A DNA stretch of 64,000 nucleotides, from contig JAEHOE010000250.1 in NCBI GenBank assembly GCA_016858145.1, positions 1 through 64,000 of the forward strand. Reading direction: 5' to 3'. Source of the stretch: Edaphochlamys debaryana (taxonomy: Eukaryota; Chlorophyta; Chlorophyceae; Chlamydomonadales). This document shows, in pieces, positions 43,970 to 55,052 of this stretch (the stretch's first letter is position 1; each line of letters opens with the position of its first letter). Made by a program: the position numbers and the translations under genes. Below the pieces are notes generated by a model, which made no database searches, was not told the origin of the DNA, and worked only from the letters and a program-made list of their open reading frames with translations.

Positions 43970-44851
43970 GGCAGGGCGGGGTGCGTGCCGGGACGCGTCG
44001 GGCGGGCAGGCAGGCGAAACCCTCCGTAACCTGCGATTTGGCGGGATCTGCCCATAGTACGGCCCTTCACTATGACGCAAAATGGTCGGGATTTTGGCAA
44101 GACCCCCGTTGGTTACTGGCCTGGACCGATTTATTCCCTATCGATTGGGCCGCCGCCCGCCCCGCCTCGTGCTCTGTACTTGACGAACAAGCCCCCAATC
44201 ATCTTGCTCGCGGGGCCCGCCGAGCTGAGTTGCTTTGGCCAGCCTTGCATTGCATTGTGCACTTTTCAGCAAGCTCTATGGCGCTGCGCAGGGGCGCTGA
44301 GCTGCCGTCCGGGGTGGGGCAAGCGGGCCATGGGATGTGAGCGTTTGGCCGACCCTCCACGGCCTTACTGAGCTGGACCCACTATAACTCATAGCTGTTC
44401 CCTGAGGGCTAACAGTCACAGCGACACCATGAAACGCGGCTTGCTCTGCGCGGGGTCGTACGGCACCCATGCAAGTAAGGCTCGCTCACCCCTCCCGTGG
44501 TGCACGCTCGTGTGCTAAACTTTCGGCTTGCACCCCCTGCCCTCAATGCTTTGCGGTATACTGTATAGACCCCTCTAGCACCCTATCACGCCCGGACTGT
44601 CGTCTCGCATGCTGGCGCTAGCAGCGCTACTGCCGCAGACCGGCCTTGGAACGGCCATTGGTGCACACTGTAGCGGTCACTGGCGTACCAGCACACGCTC
44701 TAGCTACTTTCCTGGCACCAAGCTCGTCAAGAGGGCTTCGGGTGGTGAGTTGATCGGCGGAATGTAGCGGGGGTTGTGGTGTCGCGGCGAGCGAGCATCA
44801 AGGTTGCCGGGGGGCGGGGCACGAAATCCCGGGCATTTTGCGGCTAAGGGA
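43970..44851 (+). repeat. 882-bp block R5
   Basis: Fifth copy of R, here between L and B with no T module next to it. It therefore represents the arrangement without the transposase module. Confidence 0.95.
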
Positions 44852-45257
44852 TGTTAACGCAATATTTCGATGCGCGAAGCAATGGCGTGGCCAAAGTAAA
44901 GAAGGAACGAACGCACAGAGTAGTGGCGTTGATTGCGTGATTTGCCCAGGCGTGCGGAAATTGCGTGATTTGCCCGCTTGCAGGGCAACACACGCGCCAA
45001 GCTTGCTTTAATTTCTGCGCTTCGACCAACAACCTCAGCTCTGCTATTACCGAGCGAATCATGGCATACAAAGGTCTACCAGTACGGCGGTACGCGCAAT
45101 GGCTCGATAAGTACGCGCACGCCTACACCATAGGCATACGCTGACCTCTCTAATGAGTACAGAAGGACCCGTTGGGTCGCTAGCTGTTTGCCGCGACGCC
45201 ATCTAGCAATCTCTTGTGCACCTACGCGGCTTGCTTTTCTCCCATTTCCACAAAAGA

Positions 45258-45962
45258 ATGCGACAAGTCTTGCGAGCTATGTTGGTGGTGCTCACCTTGC
45301 AATGCCTGTCGCATTTAAGTGCCGCCTCAATTACACCATTGGGGCGTTCGCTTCCGCCTCCGCCTCCACCGCCTGGCGCAGAGCGACAAAACGGAAGCAT
45401 CGTGCTGCCTATGGGCTACATCAATCGCTACGGACAGGAGGTCCCCCTCTATATGAGCAACAGCCTTGTGCCGTCGATAGCGCGACTCTTTGTGGTGGCC
45501 GGGAGGCGCACCGTTATCCTCAGCTCGTTCTATGCAGTGGATAACGACGAGAGGTGGCACGAGGTGGGCACACAAACGTGCGCCGGCGCGGGGTATCTCT
45601 CGGAGAGCAACAAGTTTGAAGCAAATACAGCAAGCAGGGTCGGCGCTGAATTTCACTCTCCGCGCTCTCTCGCTCGCTCACAGCTATCGTTCGGGCTTTT
45701 ACGCAACTTATATTCAAACCTGCAAGACCTTGGTAAGCGCAACCTAGCACACACTGCTGCTAATGCTAATGAGTTCGGATGCCGACCCATATATGCATTG
45801 TATGTACAGGGTTGGCAGATAATCTGGTGTGCACCTGCGTTGTTTATGAACATTGCCTGGATGCCTGGACACGCAAGTTTCCTCTGTAAGTACTTGACGT
45901 GCTACTTCTCGCTGGAACCCACGCACATGGCACCCAGGATCTCAGCCTGTGCGGGCCTGTAG
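45258..45962 (+). CDS. Predicted secreted protein with proline run (module B copy 2)
   Basis: Same 234-codon frame as 37851-38555: signal peptide, SAAS cleavage region, seven prolines, then an unrecognised domain. No difference in the predicted protein between the copies was seen. The same caveat applies about possible introns in the 3-prime part. Confidence 0.4.
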   Translation: MRQVLRAMLVVLTLQCLSHLSAASITPLGRSLPPPPPPPGAERQNGSIVLPMGYINRYGQEVPLYMSNSLVPSIARLFVVAGRRTVILSSFYAVDNDERWHEVGTQTCAGAGYLSESNKFEANTASRVGAEFHSPRSLARSQLSFGLLRNLYSNLQDLGKRNLAHTAANANEFGCRPIYALYVQGWQIIWCAPALFMNIAWMPGHASFLCKYLTCYFSLEPTHMAPRISACAGL

Positions 45963-47007
45963 GTTCGTCCTGAGCCACATTCTGAAGAGGTACCAGGCAA
46001 GTGGGCAAGTGGGCGCGGGTGGCACGCTGGTGTTAAATAGACGCAGGGAGCCAGTCCCTGCTCGGCCTCCTTTATTGCAGACTGAAGTGGACACGAGATT
46101 GCAACGGGCCGAAGCAACGCAAGCGAAATGGCTGATGGCTTCACATTTCCTCCGCCACTCATTCGACGTCATGTGGCTGGGTGCGTGCCTTGTTGGGGAA
46201 GATAGAATCTTGCTCGGCAACGACTGCCCGGGGGGGCAGGGAGGTTGTTTCATGTCCCTCGCTCCATCCCCCCTCATTCACATGCGCAGACTTTGACCTT
46301 GGTATCGCCAAGCCTTTCTGGTGAGCCCAATGCGCCGAAGCGACCACGCCATGCCTTGAAGGATTGGTTTGGCTTGCCAACGGCAAGGCCAAGCGCCCTT
46401 GTCATCTGACTCCCCTCGTACGTAGGCATATCATTGATTCCACATATCCAGCAGCCTGATTCCCCTGTCTCGCCCTCAATCCACGCAGGCATATAGTTGA
46501 CTCAATTCCACACGACTTCATGATTCTCTCTGATGTCCGGGGGTAACATATACGATCGTGAGAGACTTCCCACGCATCAGGTATATACTGGCCTCAACCT
46601 CGATCGTGCGGTCTTGATGACTATACACCAGACGCATTGGATGGCTTGGTTCGTTTGGCACCTGTGACCAGGCAGCCACGGCACCTGTAACAGGCTCCCC
46701 TATCACCAGCCAGGCAACTGTGACGCCCACAGCTGTCCGCTTGATGACCCTTACCTGTGCGGTTGCTTTCCCGCCCTGACCACAGAAATTCTATTGTCCA
46801 CTCAACTACACCCGAACCGCTGGCTTCCCAAACGCTTGCGCCTCCACTGGAGTTTGGCACGCAGTTGCCTCTCCGCTGACTGCCGAGCTCACGTAAAAAT
46901 GGGACCTGATATTTATATATAGCACATAGCATCTATGAAGTGAAGTTGCCAACCGCAGCAACCGTACGTGACAGGCAATAATCCTGTGGCCCTCGTTGTG
47001 GCTGCAG

Positions 47008-47581
47008 GCACGTCGTCTACAATGTGAGCGTCGGTCCACCCTACAGGCATGAACAGGACACCTTCAATATAGTAGGTTCTGGATTCAGGCCTTGGCAGGC
47101 TAGTTCAATCCTGCTGACCCAAATCATCCAACGCATAGCATTTGACTCTTCCTCACGACTTGCACGCACCATGCTCCCCCGCCAGGTATTGCTGAATTAC
47201 CTTATCCCGCTTCCTGTTGGACCCAAGAAACGCCTCCACGTGGAGCTGTTCCCCATTCCCGAGGTTGTGAACGGTATTCTCCTCAAAGAGTTGCCGGCCA
47301 ATCGGTGGGGCGGTGACGCGGGGCCGGTGGCACCTCGCTTGGGCGCTTCCCGGGCTTTAATTCCTGCTGCTGACCCTTTCCCGCCCCCAACACATACAAC
47401 CAGGATCGATCCAGCCCGTATCCACATCTTCCACTGCGGCTACTACTACTTCCAACAAAAAACCAGTACGTTGAAACAGGGATACGCTGGACTGTCGTTC
47501 TGGAAGGAATCCTACCTTGGTGAAGACGTGCGCGTGGAGGAAAACCAATTATTGGTGGTGGGGGCTGATGGAACGTTGTAG
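47008..47581 (+). CDS. Unknown protein, probable terminal exon (module B copy 2)
   Basis: Starting after a pyrimidine/GCAG acceptor-like site at 47007, the frame is open for 190 codons to TAG 47579-47581. It begins HVVYNVSVGPPYRHEQD and includes NIVGSGFRPWQASS, LIPLPVGPKKRLHVELFP, a Pro-rich stretch, IHIFHCGYYYFQQKT and VRVEENQLLVVGADGTL. Composition (balanced hydrophobic and charged residues, aromatic clusters) is far more protein-like than the surrounding shadows. No family is recognised and upstream exons are not established. An in-frame GTG or a later ATG (47171) could also be a start. Confidence 0.4.
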
Positions 47582-48844
47582 TCGTTCATGTGGGCCAGGA
47601 AGCCAGGCGTGAGGGCGGGTGCAGGCGGGGCGCGAGGCGGGGCATGAGGGTTCTGCAAGTGACGGCGGCAGTGAGCGGCCAGGCGGGCAGGCAGCTGGAG
47701 GGCGTGGGCGTGAGCGGCGTCTCAGCGGCATACGTGGAATGCGATCGCGGGGATGGACGGAGCGCTGCTGACTATGCATGCAGAGATAGACGGGTGCAAT
47801 CGCAAGTGACATTGTCAGCACACAGTAGGGTACTTGCCTCACAACCGCCTGCTTGGGGACACCTCCATCCCCACGGCTGCTGATCGGTATCGTATGCCAT
47901 AATTTAAGCAATCACTACACCGCGGACGCGGGGGGTTCTGGGGCGGGTTGCCAGGTGGGTTCGTGGCAGTCGCGTGCAAGCAAGCACGGGACGATGCGCG
48001 ATTCAGCTTTCTGTTCAGATCGTATGGTAGCCCTCGCGCTCTCAAGCCTGTGCAATCAACGTGTCTGCATGGCCCAAATCGTCCTGGTGCATGCACTGAG
48101 GTTTGGCCCACCCGGCGTGCTCCATTCACCCCCTCGATGTGGGTCTCGCATGCCGTGGCGCATCGGAACCCCCGCGCAAGGTGTACAAGGTGCCGTGTAC
48201 CTCGGCCCTCGCCCGGCCGTGCTGACAGCCCCCGTCTACAGCTGCAGGCACCTCCCCCTGCGCCCCCCACCCAGAGGCTGTGCATCATCAGCTTGTCCGC
48301 ACTTGGCGGCAGCGCCAAGCCCGCTCTGCAAGGACCAGGCCTGCGCAGCAACATCGCGGTCGTGCGGCCGTGCCGCCCCGAGCTCGGCGAACGGCCACCC
48401 CGAGTCAGTCCCCCGGCTCCAACAGGGCCAAGTGCCCTTCCCATGTACGCGCGCTCCCGTAGCATGGCCCTCACAGGAGCGAAGCTCCATGAAGGCGCCT
48501 GGCCCCCGCACGCGGACGGGTAGGAAGGCAAGGCGGGGCCCGGGCCCCCGCACACACGCGGCAGGTGCAACGCACAATCCTGCCCCTGCACCCGAGATGC
48601 TCTCGCCCCCGCTTTCCAAGGCAGCAGCCACGTGCCAGCAGCACGCAGCCACGCCTGCCCTCGCCTCTCCCTCCGAACCGCCTTGATGACCATGCGTGCG
48701 CCAGGCCAGCCGGCAGACACGGGCCCCGCCGCAATGCACACGCTCGTCCACTGTCTCCCCCCCCCCAGGCAGACTCGGCCATCCCGGACAGCGACACAAG
48801 CAGCGGTCCGGCAGCACAGAGGCGTCTAGAGACACCGTGCACAG

Positions 48845-49302
48845 CAGTGTTGCTATCTTGTTTCGGTTTCAAGAAAAAGTTTACGTTGGCTGTAACATTT
48901 CTGGCGATTTGCGGCGAAAAGATCTGGGAAAATGGAACAATTTCCTTGGAATCCACGTAAAAGTTCTGTCCGCCAAAGAACTTTTGGGCTCCGCGCCGCC
49001 CAAAAGTTCTGGGTCCTGGGCCAGCCCGGGGGGTGGGGGCCCTTGAGGGCTGCTGAGGGGGCAGTGAAAGACTGTGTGCCACAATGCGCTGGCTGCCAAA
49101 GGCAGCGTTGCGGCGGGCGCATGGGGGTCTGGGCGGGGCAGGCGTCCGCACCAGCCACGAACCCCACCTCAACGGGGTCCTGGACGTAAACTTTGACCCA
49201 TACGGGCGCAAAAAGATCTGTCCGCCAACGAACACTTCGGCCCCGCCGACCAGAAAAGATCTGGGATTTTCGAAACCCTCGCCACGGAAGATAGCAACAC
49301 TG
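48845..49302 (+). mobile_element. hAT-type MITE in satellite, copy 2
   Basis: 458 bp, same ends, same position in the monomer and same GTGCACAG duplication as copy 1 at 41437. Confidence 0.9.
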
Positions 49303-51052
49303 GTGCACAGGCGAAGGCCGAGACGACGCAGCGCCACCAAGCCACAGCGACAAGACCCCGCATCATCGGGCTCCGGCGGGCTGCCTGAGGACGAGCTCAC
49401 GCACGGAGGTTGGGGAGCCCACACCCCAGCAGCGGCACCAGCTCCCTTCGCTGCGAGTCCCTCCTGCTGGTCACACCTACGCCGCATGCCGTGGCGCATC
49501 GGAACCCCCCGCGCAAGGTGTACAAGGTGCCGTGTACCTCGGCCCTCGCCCGGCCGTGCTGACAGCCCCCGTCTACAGCTGCAGGCACCTCCCCCTGCGC
49601 CCCCCACCCAGAGGCTGTGCATCATCAGCTTGTCCGCACTTGGCGGCAGCGCCAAGCCCGCTCTGCAAGGACCAGGCCTGCGCAGCAACATCGCGGTCGT
49701 GCGGCCGTGCCGCCCCGAGCTCGGCGAACGGCCACCCCGAGTCAGTCCCCCGGCTCCAACAGGGCCAAGTGCCCTTCCCATGTACGCGCGCTCCCGTAGC
49801 ATGGCCCTCACAGGAGCGAAGCTCCATGAAGGCGCCTGGCCCCCGCACGCGGACGGGTAGGAAGGCAAGGCGGGGCCCGGGCCCCCGCACACACGCGGCA
49901 GGTGCAACGCACAATCCTGCCCCTGCACCCGAGATGCTCTCGCCCCCGCTTTCCAAGGCAGCAGCCACGTGCCAGCAGCACGCAGCCACGCCTGCCCTCG
50001 CCTCTCCCTCCGAACCGCCTTGATGACCATGCGTGCGCCAGGCCAGCCGGCAGACACGGGCCCCGCCGCAATGCACACGCTCGTCCACTGTCTCCCCCCC
50101 CCCCAGGCAGACTCGGCCATCCCGGACAGCGACACAAGCAGCGGTCCGGCAGCACAGAGGCGTCTAGAGACACCGTGCACAGGCGAAGGCCGAGACGACG
50201 CAGCGCCACCAAGCCACAGCGACAAGACCCCGCATCATCGGGCTCCGGCGGGCTGCCTGAGGACGAGCTCACGCACGGAGGTTGGGGAGCCCACACCCCA
50301 GCAGCGGCACCAGCTCCCTTCGCTGCGAGTCCCTCCTGCTGGTCACACCTACGCCGCATGCCGTGGCGCATCGGAACCCCCGCGCAAGGTGTACAAGGTG
50401 CCGTGTACCTCGGCCCTCGCCCGGCCGTGCTGACAGCCCCCGTCTACAGCTGCAGGCACCTCCCCCTGCGCCCCCCACCCAGAGGCTGTGCATCATCAGC
50501 TTGTCCGCACTTGGCGGCAGCGCCAAGCCCGCTCTGCAAGGACCAGGCCTGCGCAGCAACATCGCGGTCGTGCGGCCGTGCCGCCCCGAGCTCGGCGAAC
50601 GGCCACCCCGAGTCAGTCCCCCGGCTCCAACAGGGCCAAGTGCCCTTCCCATGTACGCGCGCTCCCGTAGCATGGCCCTCACAGGAGCGAAGCTCCATGA
50701 AGGCGCCTGGCCCCCGCACGCGGACGGGTAGGAAGGCAAGGCGGGGCCCGGGCCCCCGCACACACGCGGCAGGTGCAACGCACAATCCTGCCCCTGCACC
50801 CGAGATGCTCTCGCCCCCGCTTTCCAAGGCAGCAGCCACGTGCCAGCAGCACGCAGCCACGCCTGCCCTCGCCTCTCCCTCCGAACCGCCTTGATGACCA
50901 TGCGTGCGCCAGGCCAGCCGGCAGACACGGGCCCCGCCGCAATGCACACGCTCGTCCACTGTCTCCCCCCCCCCAGGCAGACTCGGCCATCCCGGACAGC
51001 GACACAAGCAGCGGTCCGGCAGCACAGAGGCGTCTAGAGACACCGTGCACAG

Positions 51053-51510
51053 CAGTGTTGCTATCTTGTTTCGGTTTCAAGAAAAAGTTTACGTTGGCTG
51101 TAACATTTCTGGCGATTTGCGGCGAAAAGATCTGGGAAAATGGAACAATTTCCTTGGAATCCACGTAAAAGTTCTGTCCGCCAAAGAACTTTTGGGCTCC
51201 GCGCCGCCCAAAAGTTCTGGGTCCTGGGCCAGCCCGGGGGGTGGGGGCCCTTGAGGGCTGCTGAGGGGGCAGTGAAAGACTGTGTGCCACAATGCGCTGG
51301 CTGCCAAAGGCAGCGTTGCGGCGGGCGCATGGGGGTCTGGGCGGGGCAGGCGTCCGCACCAGCCACGAACCCCACCTCAACGGGGTCCTGGACGTAAACT
51401 TTGACCCATACGGGCGCAAAAAGATCTGTCCGCCAACGAACACTTCGGCCCCGCCGACCAGAAAAGATCTGGGATTTTCGAAACCCTCGCCACGGAAGAT
51501 AGCAACACTG
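51053..51510 (+). mobile_element. hAT-type MITE in satellite, copy 3
   Basis: 458 bp, identical site and target duplication to copy 1; the neighbouring monomers on both sides are empty. Confidence 0.9.
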
Positions 51511-53257
51511 GTGCACAGGCGAAGGCCGAGACGACGCAGCGCCACCAAGCCACAGCGACAAGACCCCGCATCATCGGGCTCCGGCGGGCTGCCTGAGGAC
51601 GAGCTCACGCACGGAGGTTGGGGAGCCCACACCCCAGCAGCGGCACCAGCTCCCTTCGCTGCGAGTCCCTCCTGCTGGTCACACCTACGCCGCATGCCGT
51701 GGCGCATCGGAACCCCCGCGCAAGGTGTACAAGGTGCCGTGTACCTCGGCCCTCGCCCGGCCGTGCTGACAGCCCCCGTCTACAGCTGCAGGCACCTCCC
51801 CCTGCGCCCCCCACCCAGAGGCTGTGCATCATCAGCTTGTCCGCACTTGGCGGCAGCGCCAAGCCCGCTCTGCAAGGACCAGGCCTGCGCAGCAACATCG
51901 CGGTCGTGCGGCCGTGCCGCCCCGAGCTCGGCGAACGGCCACCCCGAGTCAGTCCCCCGGCTCCAACAGGGCCAAGTGCCCTTCCCATGTACGCGCGCTC
52001 CCGTAGCATGGCCCTCACAGGAGCGAAGCTCCATGAAGGCGCCTGGCCCCCGCACGCGGACGGGTAGGAAGGCAAGGCGGGGCCCGGGCCCCCGCACACA
52101 CGCTGCAGGTGCAACGCACAATCCTGCCCCTGCACCCGAGATGCTCTCGCCCCCGCTTTCCAAGGCAGCAGCCACGTGCCAGCAGCACGCAGCCACGCCT
52201 GCCCTCGCCTCTCCCTCCGAACCGCCTTGATGACCATGCGTGCGCCAGGCCAGCCGGCAGACACGGGCCCCGCCGCAATGCACACGCTCGTCCACTGTCT
52301 CCCCCCCCCCAGGCAGACTCGGCCATCCCGGACAGCGACACAAGCAGCGGTCCGGCAGCACAGAGGCGTCTAGAGACACCGTGCACAGGCGAAGGCCGAG
52401 ACGACGCAGCACCACCAAGCCACAGCGACAAGACCCCGCATCATCGGGCTCCGGCGGGCTGCCTGAGGACGAGCTCACGCACGGAGGTTGGGGAGCCCAC
52501 ACCCCAGCAGCGGCACCAGCTCCCTTCGCTGCGAGTCCCTCCTGCTGGTCACACCTACGCCGCATGCCGTGGCGCATCGGAACCCCCGCGCAAGGTGTAC
52601 AAGGTGCCGTGTACCTCGGCCCTCGCCCGGCCGTGCTGACAGCCCCGTCTACAGCTGCAGGCACCTCCCCCTGCGCCCCCCACCCAGAGGCTGTGCATCA
52701 TCAGCTTGTCCGCACTTGGCGGCAGCGCCAAGCCCGCTCTGCAAGGACCAGGCCTGCGCAGCAACATCGCGGTCGTGCGGCCGTGCCGCCCCGAGCTCGG
52801 CGAACGGCCACCCCGAGTCAGTCCCCCGGCTCCAACAGGGCCAAGTGCCCTTCCCATGTACGCGCGCTCCCGTAGCATGGCCCTCACAGGAGCGAAGCTC
52901 CATGAAGGCGCCTGGCCCCCGCACGCGGACGGGTAGGAAGGCAAGGCGGGGCCCGGGCCCCCGCACACACGCGGCAGGTGCAACGCACAATCCTGCCCCT
53001 GCACCCGAGATGCTCTCGCCCCCGCTTTCCAAGGCAGCAGCCACGTGCCAGCAGCACGCAGCCACGCCTGCCCCTCGCCTCTCCCTCCGAACCGCCTTGA
53101 TGACCATGCGTGCGCCAGGCCAGCCGGCAGACACGGGCCCCGCCGCATGCACACGCTCGTCCACTGTCTCCCCCCCCCCAGGCAGACTCGGCCATCCCGG
53201 ACAGCGACACAAGCAGCGGTCCGGCAGCACAGAGGCGTCTAGAGACACCGTGCACAG

Positions 53258-53715
53258 CAGTGTTGCTATCTTGTTTCGGTTTCAAGAAAAAGTTTACGTT
53301 GGCTGTAACATTTCTGGCGATTTGCGGCGAAAAGATCTGGGAAAATGGAACAATTTCCTTGGAATCCACGTAAAAGTTCTGTCCGCCAAAGAACTTTTGG
53401 GCTCCGCGCCGCCCAAAAGTTCTGGGTCCTGGGCCAGCCCGGGGGGTGGGGGCCCTTGAGGGCTGCTGAGGGGGCAGTGAAAGACTGTGTGCCACAATGC
53501 GCTGGCTGCCAAAGGCAGCGTTGCGGCGGGCGCATGGGGGTCTGGGCGGGGCAGGCGTCCGCACCAGCCACGAACCCCACCTCAACGGGGTCCTGGACGT
53601 AAACTTTGACCCATACGGGCGCAAAAAGATCTGTCCGCCAACGAACACTTCGGCCCCGCCGACCAGAAAAGATCTGGGATTTTCGAAACCCTCGCCACGG
53701 AAGATAGCAACACTG
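53258..53715 (+). mobile_element. hAT-type MITE in satellite, copy 4
   Basis: 458 bp, identical site and target duplication to copy 1. The next monomer downstream also carries the element (54595). Confidence 0.9.
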
Positions 53716-54594
53716 GTGCACAGGCGAAGGCCGAGACGACGCAGCGCCACCAAGCCACAGCGACAAGACCCCGCATCATCGGGCTCCGGCGGGCTGCCTG
53801 AGGACGAGCTCACGCACGGAGGTTGGGGAGCCCACACCCCAGCAGCGGCACCAGCTCCCTTCGCTGCGAGTCCCTCCTGCTGGTCACACCTACGCCGCAT
53901 GCCGTGGCGCATCGGAACCCCCGCGCAAGGTGTACAAGGTGCCGTGTACCTCGGCCCTCGCCCGGCCGTGCTGACAGCCCCCGTCTACAGCTGCAGGCAC
54001 CTCCCCCTGCGCCCCCCACCCAGAGGCTGTGCATCATCAGCTTGTCCGCACTTGGCGGCAGCGCCAAGCCCGCTCTGCAAGGACCAGGCCTGCGCAGCAA
54101 CATCGCGGTCGTGCGGCCGTGCCGCCCCGAGCTCGGCGAACGGCCACCCCGAGTCAGTCCCCCGGCTCCAACAGGGCCAAGTGCCCTTCCCATGTACGCG
54201 CGCTCCCGTAGCATGGCCCTCACAGGAGCGAAGCTCCATGAAGGCGCCTGGCCCCCGCACGCGGACGGGTAGGAAGGCAAGGCGGGGCCCGGGCCCCCGC
54301 ACACACGCGGCAGGTGGCAACGCACAATCCTGCCCCTGCACCCGAGATGCTCTCGCCCCCGCTTTCCAAGGCAGCAGCCACGTGCCAGCAGCACGCAGCC
54401 ACGCCTGCCCTCGCCTCTCCCTCCGAACCGCCTTGATGACCATGCGTGCGCCAGGCCAGCCGGCAGACACGGGCCCCGCCGCAATGCACACGCTCGTCCA
54501 CTGTCTCCCCCCCCCCAGGCAGACTCGGCCATCCCGGACAGCGACACAAGCAGCGGTCCGGCAGCACAGAGGCGTCTAGAGACACCGTGCACAG

Positions 54595-55052
54595 CAGTGT
54601 TGCTATCTTGTTTCGGTTTCAAGAAAAAGTTTACGTTGGCTGTAACATTTCTGGCGATTTGCGGCGAAAAGATCTGGGAAAATGGAACAATTTCCTTGGA
54701 ATCCACGTAAAAGTTCTGTCCGCCAAAGAACTTTTGGGCTCCGCGCCGCCCAAAAGTTCTGGGTCCTGGGCCAGCCCGGGGGGTGGGGGCCCTTGAGGGC
54801 TGCTGAGGGGGCAGTGAAAGACTGTGTGCCACAATGCGCTGGCTGCCAAAGGCAGCGTTGCGGCGGGCGCATGGGGGTCTGGGCGGGGCAGGCGTCCGCA
54901 CCAGCCACGAACCCCACCTCAACGGGGTCCTGGACGTAAACTTTGACCCATACGGGCGCAAAAAGATCTGTCCGCCAACGAACACTTCGGCCCCGCCGAC
55001 CAGAAAAGATCTGGGATTTTCGAAACCCTCGCCACGGAAGATAGCAACACTG
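54595..55052 (+). mobile_element. hAT-type MITE in satellite, copy 5
   Basis: 458 bp, identical site and target duplication; with copy 4 it forms a run of two adjacent occupied monomers, followed by five empty ones. Confidence 0.9.

Larger units (their letters stand above)
44852..48146 (+). repeat. Module B, copy 2
   Basis: Near-identical to 37445-40738 at an offset of 7407-7408 bases. The right junction with satellite (TCGCATGCCGTGG) is the same as in copy 1, so the B-satellite junction was duplicated as a unit. Confidence 0.9.

Noticed and set aside
48471..50225. 584-codon minus-strand open frame through satellite monomers, and many similar frames on both strands
   Set aside because: The satellite is GC-rich with few stop triplets and its base length (861 or 870) is a multiple of three, so long frames arise on several strands at once. 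They differ with C-run length, show no domain, and merely repeat with the monomer.
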